Origin: Heracleum sosnowskyi
Lineage: Eukaryota; Streptophyta; Magnoliopsida; Apiales; Apiaceae
NCBI GenBank assembly: GCA_030848705.1
Contig: CM061240.1
Location: 129,382,998 to 129,446,997 of the forward strand
DNA length: 64,000 bases
Direction: 5' to 3'
This document shows positions 56,906 to 64,000 of this stretch, in pieces (the first letter of the stretch is position 1; the number at the start of each line of letters is the position of its first letter). The position numbers and the translations under genes were made by a program. Under the pieces are notes generated by a model. It saw only the letters and a list, made by a program, of their open reading frames with translations. It ran no database searches and was not told the DNA's origin.

Positions 56906-57701
56906 CTTGGCGTCCAACTTCAAGTACAAGGAAGAATGTACATCACCAGCAGAATGTACATCATCAACAGAATCTTCACTTCTAGTACTCTTTAGGTGAT
57001 CAACACCTGCATTATCATACCTTTCCATTTCAATGACATGTGTCTCCTCTATTACCAGACCAGGACCAGGGTCAATGTGCAAGAAAGCACCCTTCAGGGA
57101 GTAATTGATTGGCTTTACAATTATTCCCATCCACTGAGATTCATTTAATAGCAAAGCATAAGAAACAGCTGCAGCTAGGTCAACCAAAGGCCTTGGATGG
57201 AGCACCTAATGAATAAGAAATAAAGGCTACTTAAACCACATTTTAACTTCCATTTCAGAATGCAAGGCCAATGAGAAACTTATCAATTTTTACAATAAAA
57301 AATTAGATCACAATGCACCAATTTTTATGAAATAAGATCAAGATTTGCCAATTTTTATGACATGAAAAAAATCACGATTTTACTGAATGTTCTCATTCTT
57401 TTTCTGATTCTCAGCAGAACTTGACATAATCCACAATGCAGATCATCGTATAGCAGTAATATAGCCCTATAAAGCATAGTAAAGAAGAAACAGTATTTAA
57501 ATTCTTCTGTACAAAGAAAGCAACACTACCTTCAAGATAGGTCTTGTTGGCTTCTCATAACTCATAAGATCGTCATTGTCTGAAGGTCCAAGAAGCAACA
57601 CCTTGACACCTTCATCAGCACTATCAGCACTAAGTGCTTCAAGAGTTATATCATCTGGGAACCCACTCCATACAGTAACACACAGAGTATCTATTCTAAC
57701 T
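56906..57701 (-). pseudogene. Captured TRS130-like (TRAPPC10) exon fragments
   Basis: Two exons with good splice sites: 57701-57530 (acceptor TTTTTACCAG, donor AAG/GTAGTG) and 57205-56906 (acceptor TTCATTAG, donor AAG/GTCTGG), both ending in phase 0. They encode CVTVWSGFPDDITLEALS, SYEKPTRPIL and LVDLAAAVSYALLLNESQW followed by IKP-type residues, resembling from memory the C-terminal part of plant TRS130, a subunit of the TRAPPII vesicle-tethering complex. Compared with what I recall, about 50 residues are missing inside the first exon. No start codon or full gene is here, so it is a transduplicated fragment. Confidence 0.55.
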
Positions 57702-57805
57702 CTGGTAAAAAGGAAAAACATAATGTGTAAAGCTAATATACAAAAAGAACTTGATATGTAAAACAAGACCAAAAGACAAGACCAAAATTGAACATATTGA
57801 AACAA

Positions 57806-58320
57806 AAGGTTAGAAGTACCTTAAACTCAAAGCCCCAAATTGAATACCCTAAATTTGAAGTCCCAAACTGAACCTGATTGAAGCCCCAAATCAAACACGA
57901 TTGAAGCTCCTAATTAAATGCCCTAATTAAGAAATCAACTCTAATTGAAAAATCGAAATCAACTCTAATTGAAAAATCGAAATCAAATCGAAGCATTCAA
58001 ACTGAAGTATGTAAATGTATGCATATGTATGTATAGATTGAATATATGTATAGATTAATAGTTACAAGCGTATGTTTGTGAGGGTGAGACATGGAAAGAG
58101 AGAGAGACACAGAGAGCCAGAGAGAATGAGAGTGAAAAATGAAAAATCAAAGTGGAGGGGGGTTTTTGGTGTTTGTCTGAAAAATTTTGGATTGGGCGGT
58201 ATTTTTGCCGCTCATCCAATTTTCATCTTTTTACGTGCAAAAATCATTTTACATCTATTTAATAATATTTTTTGTGGTTATAAAAACATAATATTAATCT
58301 AAAATTATAATTTAATTCTT
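57806..58320. other. Gene-free stretch in the CACTA-like element
   Basis: Repeats of an AATTGAAAAATCGAAATCAA-type and AAGCCCCAAAT-type segment near 57830-57990, and a GA-rich tract (AGAGAGAGAGACACAGAGAG, near 58096-58120). No ORF with recognisable features. Confidence 0.5.
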
Positions 58321-58633
58321 TTAATTTATTATTCACCTTTACTAACATATTCTTAATCTAGGACGAAACATCAATATTTCTAAAAAAATCTAAACATCAA
58401 TCTAGGACGAAACACTAGTTAGAAGTACCAGTCAAATCATTAGTTGACCTTTAAGATCTCAAACCAAATAAATTTATTTTTTTCTAAAATTTTTGTAATA
58501 TCATTAAAATACATAGATATTGATATCCATACGGTTGGATAGTCGATAAATATTTTTAAAAAAATCGAAACATCAATCTAGGACGAAACACTAGTTAGAA
58601 GTACTAGTCAAATCGCTAGTTGACCGTTAAGAT

Positions 58634-60047
58634 TGATAAGCGTGAGCTTTATCGTAATTTGGTCCTTATATTTAAGTTATTTTGCACTGAATTGGATTTT
58701 TATTTAATAAATTATATTGTTTTATTGTAGGTATTAAGGAGATCCTATTTAATTTGAAGTGGAGCTTAAATTGCAATTTTTGGAGTGGATTAAAGCAATT
58801 TTCGGATTTTTGGGCTGGTTGCGCAGATTTTACTGTTTGGGCTCTATCTGGAGTTCTACAAGTCTGTTTTGGGCCCGTAAGCAGTCGTTGGAAAGCTTGG
58901 AAGAAGATATTTAATTCTGAGTTAGGCTCATATTTTATTACTGCTCGGAGCGGTCCAGAATCAGGAGGGAACAGAAGCCAACGAAATTTCCATTATAGAA
59001 ATCTAATTCTGATTGGGAAATCTCCTTGTAATTATTTTAGTTAATTAAAAATACTTTATATTAGATTATTAGAGACATATTATTCAGACCTAGTATTAGA
59101 CAGAGACATACGTATATTGTAAGCAAAGGAGGCTCAAGAACAAGAGAAGTTTTCTTTTGTCTTTTCTCCTTAGTTTAATTGATTTCATATTCAGTTCTCG
59201 TAATTAGTTTATTATTGAATTCAGATTTCTTTCTTCTATGCTTTATATTGTTTTAATCATGTTATCACTTGAACCCATGATGATGAGAAGTCCAATTATG
59301 GGCTAATCGTTATCATGGGGTTTTAATGGAGTTTTCCATGGATTCTAGTTATTAAATGTTTTTATGCCTTGGTGTGTGTTTGATATATTGTTAACCTAGT
59401 TTGGTTGCGCTTATTCGTTATGGGTGCGTCGCGAACATCTGTAATTGTTTGTTGAATCGTAGTGATTGCGAAAGTGGATCTAGGGTTTAGAACATACCAT
59501 GCTAGCGTAGGTTTTTGCATGTGAAGAGCATGTATTAATTTGTGGTGTAATTCTATCCGTCTCGCACCGACTATGTGATTATTTGGATTCTTGATTGTAA
59601 ACCATTATGTTTTCAATCTCTATAGACATATAGGGACTAAGCATATTTGGTGACTACTTGACTTCTATCAATTGTGGATGATCAGTAGGATGATATATGT
59701 ACAACGAAAGTTGGCGTGTGTCAGTTTAGTACGTCTAATCAGTTATCATCGCTTGCACATGCTAGGCTAAGAGGCATAAGGTTCTAGATGAAGTGGTTAA
59801 TGAAGTTGAAATCCCATGTTTGTTTATTTATAAGAAAATCGTTTAAGTCATTTTTCTAGTAAATTCTTAGTTAATAATAATCATTAGTATAATCAACCCA
59901 AATTTGTGATTGTTTTAGCAGTGGATAGAAATCGTAATCTGGTGTATAAGTGAACTAAAACGCACAATTCTAGTCTCTGTGGGAACGAATCCTACTTATC
60001 TCTATATTGCTTGTGACCACGTGCACTTGCGTGTTTTTGTGCGAACA
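58634..60047 (+). repeat. 5' LTR of the LARD-like element, 1,414 bp
   Basis: TGATAAGCGTGAGC...GTGCGAACA. A 96-codon open frame (58754-59044) is present in both LTRs and has no gene features. Confidence 0.94.
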
Positions 60048-60932
60048 AGTTTTTGGCGCCGCTGCCGGGGACTCGGTAATTGTTTTGAGAACACTATTAA
60101 AATGCTCTAGAGACGTGACCTAGACTAGCTTAATTTTTGAGTCTTATCCATGAGTGAACGTAGAATCTTGCGTATTCCCTTTTGAGTTTAGAATGAGTAA
60201 TGCTTAAGTGTGGGGAAGTTGAGGGAGTGTAAATGCCTTTCTAAAAAAAAAATAATAATAATAATAAGAAATTTTACAATAGGTATCATTGTCCTCTTTT
60301 GAGATCATTGGGTAGCAATGTTCTAGCCATTGGTTACTGGAGAAAGACTTGATTTGCGAGCTAATAGAAAAAAAAAAACAAAATAGAAAAAAATTGAGAG
60401 GCATGGAAACTCCTGACAACCCTAAGCGAGAGTTCATTCTAAGTAACGAAGTGTTTAAGCGTTATTCTGATTATTAGCTCATGGTTGAGACTCGATTGAG
60501 ATTTGTTGGTGTTTGGTTTGTTTCACTAGAGAGCATGAAGAACACGCACTACGCACACCGTACTTGCAATGGAAAAGTAGCATGACTAATATGTGAGATG
60601 GGTGAAATCCTAGACTGTTGTATATTCTGAGGATTATATGTTAATAAGGTGGACACATGCATGATTGGAATCTTTGTATATTCATGTAGTTGCATTCATA
60701 TTAGTTTGGCATGCTTGAGACTTGGTAGGAAAATATAAATTTTGTGGGTACATTCACTATAGGCCCTCACGAGACCTTACTCGTCCACTAGGGCTGCCTA
60801 GGGGTTTAAAGGGCTTGCTGCATATGCTAAATGCAACCGTGATCACCTACGGAAGTGGTACTATTTAGTTAGATCGTAGTTTTTTTTGTTTTTCTTTGCC
60901 CGAGGACGTGCAATACGCTAAGTGTGGGGATG
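60048..60932 (+). other. Non-coding interior of the LARD-like element
   Basis: 885 bp with no long ORF. Contains a (TAA)n run near 60251-60268, two GTGTGGGGA purine-rich tracts (near 60207 and 60921) and A-rich runs near 60368-60390. Confidence 0.85.
60054..60071 (+). promoter_or_regulatory. Primer-binding site of the LARD-like element
   Basis: TGGCGCCGCTGCCGGGGA, the type used by Athila and related gypsy elements, six bases after the LTR. Confidence 0.85.
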
Positions 60933-62346
60933 TGATAAGCGTGAGCTTTATCGTAATTTGGTCCTTATATTTAAGTTATTTTGCACTGAATTGGATTTTT
61001 ATTTAATAAATTATATTGTTTTATTGTAGGTATTAAGGAGATCCTATTTAATTTGAAGTGGAGCTTAAATTGCAATTTTTGGAGTGGATTAAAGCAATTT
61101 TCGGATTTTTGGGCTGGTTGCGCAGATTTTACTGTTTGGGCTCTATCTGGAGTTCTACAAGTCTGTTTTGGGCCCGTAAGCAGTCGTTGGAAAGCTTGGA
61201 AGAAGATCTTTAATTCTGAGTTGGGCTCATATTTTATTACTGCTCGGAGCGGTCCAGAATCAGGAGGGAACAGAAGCCAACGAAATTTCCATTATAGAAA
61301 TCTAATTCTGATTGGGAAATCTCCTTGTAATTATTTTAGTTAATTAAAAATACTTTATATTAGATTATTAGAGACATATTATTCAGACCTAGTATTAGAC
61401 AGAGACATACGTATATTGTAAGCAAAGGAGGCTCAAGAACAAGAGAAGTTTTCTTTTGTCTTTTCTCCTTAGTTTAATTGATTTCATATTCAGTTCTCGT
61501 AATTAGTTTATTATTGAATTCAGATTTCTTTCTTCTATGCTTTATATTGTTTTAATCATGTTATCACTTGAACCCATGATGATGAGAAGTCCAATTATGG
61601 GCTAATCGTTATCATGGGGTTTTAATGGAGTTTTCCATGGATTCTAGTTATTAAATGTTTTTATGCCTTGGTGTGTGTTTGATATATTGTTAACCTAGTT
61701 TGGTTGCGCTTATTCGTTATGGGTGCGTCGCGAACATCTGTAATTGTTTGTTGAATCCTAGTGATTGCGAAAGTGGATCTAGGGTTTAGAACATACCATG
61801 CTAGCGTAGGTTTTTGCATGTGAAGAGCATGTATTAATTTGTGGTGTAATTCTATCCGTCTCGCACCGACTATGTGATTATTTGGATTCTTGATTGTAAA
61901 CCGTTATGTTTTCAATCTCTATAGACATATAGGGACTAAGCATATTTGGTGACTACTTGACTTCTATCAATTGTGGATGATCAGTAGGATGATATATGTA
62001 CAACGAAAGTTGGCGTGTGTCAGTTTAGTGCGTCTAATCAGTTATCATCGCTTGCACATGCTAGGCTAAGAGGCATAAGGTTCTAGATGAAGTGGTTAAT
62101 GAAGTTGAAATCCCATGTTTGTTTATTTATAAGAAAATCGTTTAAGTCATTTTTCTAGTAAATTCTTAGTTAATAATAATCATTAGTATAATCAACCCAA
62201 ATTTGTGATTGTTTTAGCAGTGGATAGAAATCGTAATCTGGTGTATAAGTGAACTAAAACGCACAATTCTAGTCTCTGTGGGAACGAATCCTACTTATCT
62301 CTATATTGCTTGTGATCACGTGCACTTGCGTGTTTTTGTGCGAACA
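60933..62346 (+). repeat. 3' LTR of the LARD-like element, 1,414 bp
   Basis: Same length as the 5' LTR with about six substitutions seen by eye; followed by AAGAT and the resumed tandem array. Confidence 0.94.
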
Positions 62347-63383
62347 AAGATCTCAACCCAAATGAATTTATTTTTTTCTAATTTTTTTGGAATATCATTA
62401 AAATACATAGATCTTGATATCCATACGGTTGGATAGTCGATAAATATTTTTAAAAAATCGAAACATCAATCTAGGACGAAACACTAGTTACAAGTACTAG
62501 TCAAATCACTAGTTGACCGTTAAGATCTCATACCAAATAAATTTTTTTTAAATTTTTTTTTTTTAATATCATTCAAATACATAGATATTGATATCCATAC
62601 GGTTGGATAGTCGATAAATAATTTAAAAAAAAATTGAAACATCAATCTAGGACGAAACACTAGTTAGAAGTACTAGTCAAATCACTAGTTGACCGTTAAG
62701 ATCTCAAACCAAATAAATTTATTTTTTTCTAATTTTTTTGGAATATCATTAAAATACATAGATCATGATATCCATACAGCTGGATAGTCGGTAAATATTT
62801 TTTAAAAAATCGAAACATCAATCTAGGACGAAACACTAGTTACAAGTACTAGTCAAATCACTAGTTGACCGTTAAGATCTCAAACCAAATAAATTTATTT
62901 TTTTCTACATTTTTTGTAATATTATTAAAATACATAGATCTTGATATCCATACAGTTGGATCGTCGATAAGTATTTTTAAAAAAATCGAAACATCAATCT
63001 GGGACGAAACACTAGTTAGAAGTACTAGTCAAATCACTAGTTGACAGCTATGATCTCAAACCAAATAAATTTATTTTTTTCTGAAATTTTTGTAATATCA
63101 TTAAAATAAAGTGATCTTGATATTCATGCGGTTGGATCGCCGATAAAGATTTTTTTTAAAAATAGAAATATCAATCTAGGACGAAACACTAGTTAAAAGT
63201 ACTAGTCAAATCACTAGTTGACCGTTAAGATCTCAAACCAAATAAATATTTTTCAAAAAATCGAATACAACAAGTGTGTGATAATATTAAATATTCAAGA
63301 TTCCTATGATAACATTGCATCAAGGGTGTGACACTTATGTATTAAGGACAACAAATAAAATTTAGAAAAAAAAAATCAGCGAT

Positions 63384-63662
63384 TTTGATACAGACAACGA
63401 TTTAGCTAATAAAAGCGTTGTAACGTAATTAGTCACACAATGATTTTATAAAAAAATCCGTTGTGTATATCATACAACGGTTTAACAAAATAAACAATTG
63501 TTACAAAGAATATTCAACAACATACGGATCAAAATGGAAACCATTGTGTATATTATACAACAGTTTTTCGACCAAAACAATTGTTAAGTACTATAACTTA
63601 CAACACTTTGTTAAAATAAACCAGTGTCTTAAACATTTTTGAAATCGTATAAACAAAACATA
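63384..63662. repeat. CACTA subterminal repeats inside the tandem array
   Basis: ACAACG, CGTTGT and ACAATGG-like units in both orientations, as at the left end of the element. They are flanked on both sides by array units, not by a terminal inverted repeat, so this is either the start of the right end or an internal duplication of it. Confidence 0.5.
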
Positions 63663-64000
63663 CGTGAGTACTAGTCAAATCAGTAGTTGACCGTTAAGAT
63701 CTCAAACCAAATAAATTTATTTTTTTATGAAATTTTTGTAATATCATTAAAATAAAGTGATCTTGATATTCATGCGGTTGGATCGTCGATAAAGATTTTT
63801 TTTAAAAATCGAAATATCAATTTAGGACGAAACACTAGTTAAAAGTACTAGTCAAATCACTAGTTGACCGTTAAGATCCCAAACCAAATAAATATTTTTC
63901 AAAAAATCGAATACAACAAGTGTGTGATAATATTAAATATTCAAGATTCCTATGATAACATTGCATCAAGGGTGTGACACTTATGTATTAAGGACAACAA

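Larger units (their letters stand above)
58634..62346 (+). mobile_element. Non-coding LTR element (LARD-like) related to Athila, 3,713 bp
   Basis: Two 1,414-bp LTRs, an 885-bp interior, primer site, a purine-rich tract AAGTGTGGGGATG before the 3' LTR, and the duplication AAGAT (58629-58633 and 62347-62351). It inserted into the 176-bp array. No gag or pol. The LTRs start TGATAAG and end GCGAACA like the Athila LTR, and share blocks with it, so it could be mobilised by Athila proteins (inference). I count about six LTR differences. Confidence 0.93.
54780..64000. mobile_element. CACTA-like (EnSpm) DNA transposon with captured gene fragments, right end outside
   Basis: Interrupts B3 gag. The left end reads CATTACAAGAAAAATAGC, one base from the common CACTACAAGAAAA terminus. 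Subterminal DNA is packed with short ACAACGG/CCGTTGT/CAACAATGG repeats in both orientations (54800-55420), typical for CACTA elements; similar repeats return at 63384-63662. No transposase gene is visible, so it is probably non-autonomous. Captured exons lie at 55584-57701 and a tandem array at 58320-64000. The right terminus and the 3-bp duplication cannot be checked. Confidence 0.6.
58402..64000. repeat. 176-bp tandem repeat array
   Basis: The landmark CTAGGACGAAACACTAGTT recurs at about 58402, 58578, 62471, 62647, 62823, 62999 and 63176, i.e. every 176-177 bp once the 3.7-kb insertion is ignored; another copy is at 63832. Each unit has CACTAGTT/ACTAGT inverted elements and an A/T-run. From about 63020 a larger unit of about 646-656 bp (repeat plus CACTA subterminal DNA) starts to repeat and runs off the window. 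Confidence 0.85.

Noticed and set aside
58754..59044. A 96-codon ORF repeated at 61053-61343
   Set aside because: It is the same LTR sequence twice, has no domain or codon signal, and lies within a non-coding element.
1..64000. tRNA, rRNA, CRISPR array or intact host gene
   Set aside because: I looked for cloverleaf boxes, rRNA blocks, regular spacer arrays and multi-exon host genes and found none; the TRS130-like exons are fragments.

Overview
The window looks like intergenic DNA from a large, repeat-rich flowering-plant genome, probably a eudicot. I see no intact host gene, no rRNA or tRNA gene and no CRISPR array. Almost every base belongs to LTR retrotransposons nested inside one another, plus a CACTA-like DNA transposon at the right. 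The evidence is plant-type Ty1/copia Sirevirus and Ty3/gypsy Athila coding modules, TGGTATCAGAGC primer-binding sites, TG...CA LTRs and 5-bp target-site duplications (TSDs) that can be read directly. I cannot name the species from the sequence.

Layout: (1) 1-7544, 3' part of a Sirevirus copy of family A (A1, + strand). It sits in (2) 7545-12195, the 3' part of a family B Sirevirus (B1, +). That sits in (3) 12196-16473, the 3' end and very long LTR of a probable chromovirus-type gypsy element. That sits in (4) 16474-41978, an Athila gypsy element (+) whose polyprotein is split twice more, by B2 (19487-24853, +, a deletion derivative with LTRs identical by eye, TSD GTTCT) and by A2 (26078-38120, -, full length, TSD CCTTT). 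(5) 41979-43898 is AT-rich DNA with what looks like the LTR of a third Sirevirus family (C). (6) 43899-54779 is family B copy B3 (-), cut at its gag end by (7) a CACTA-like element running from 54780 past the window end. That element carries captured exons resembling the TRAPPII subunit TRS130 and a 176-bp tandem array. The array is interrupted by (8) a 3.7-kb non-coding LTR element (58634-62346, TSD AAGAT) related to Athila.

How the parts work: the Sireviruses have gag (UBN2-type, three zinc knuckles), pol (protease-integrase-RT-RNase H) and a giant third ORF of about 1,140-1,500 codons between pol and the 3' LTR. This third ORF sits where 'env-like' genes sit, but I see no signal peptide or membrane segment. 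It looks like a charged protein with basic, NLS-like patches and a coiled-coil region.

The most striking signal is that each family carries its own short motif scattered over LTR, UTR and coding DNA, in both orientations and more than one reading frame: AATCCTGAY in A, AACTCTGAY in B, ATCCGTAGA in the family C remnant, and a paired GC-rich motif in Athila. A1 also carries an antisense acidic ORF with its own TATA box. The A and B LTRs contain hairpins just after the TATA box with compensatory base changes between copies. I consider the family-specific motif plus giant nuclear-looking third ORF the best candidate for an undescribed system, possibly self-recognition or anti-silencing; that role is inference.
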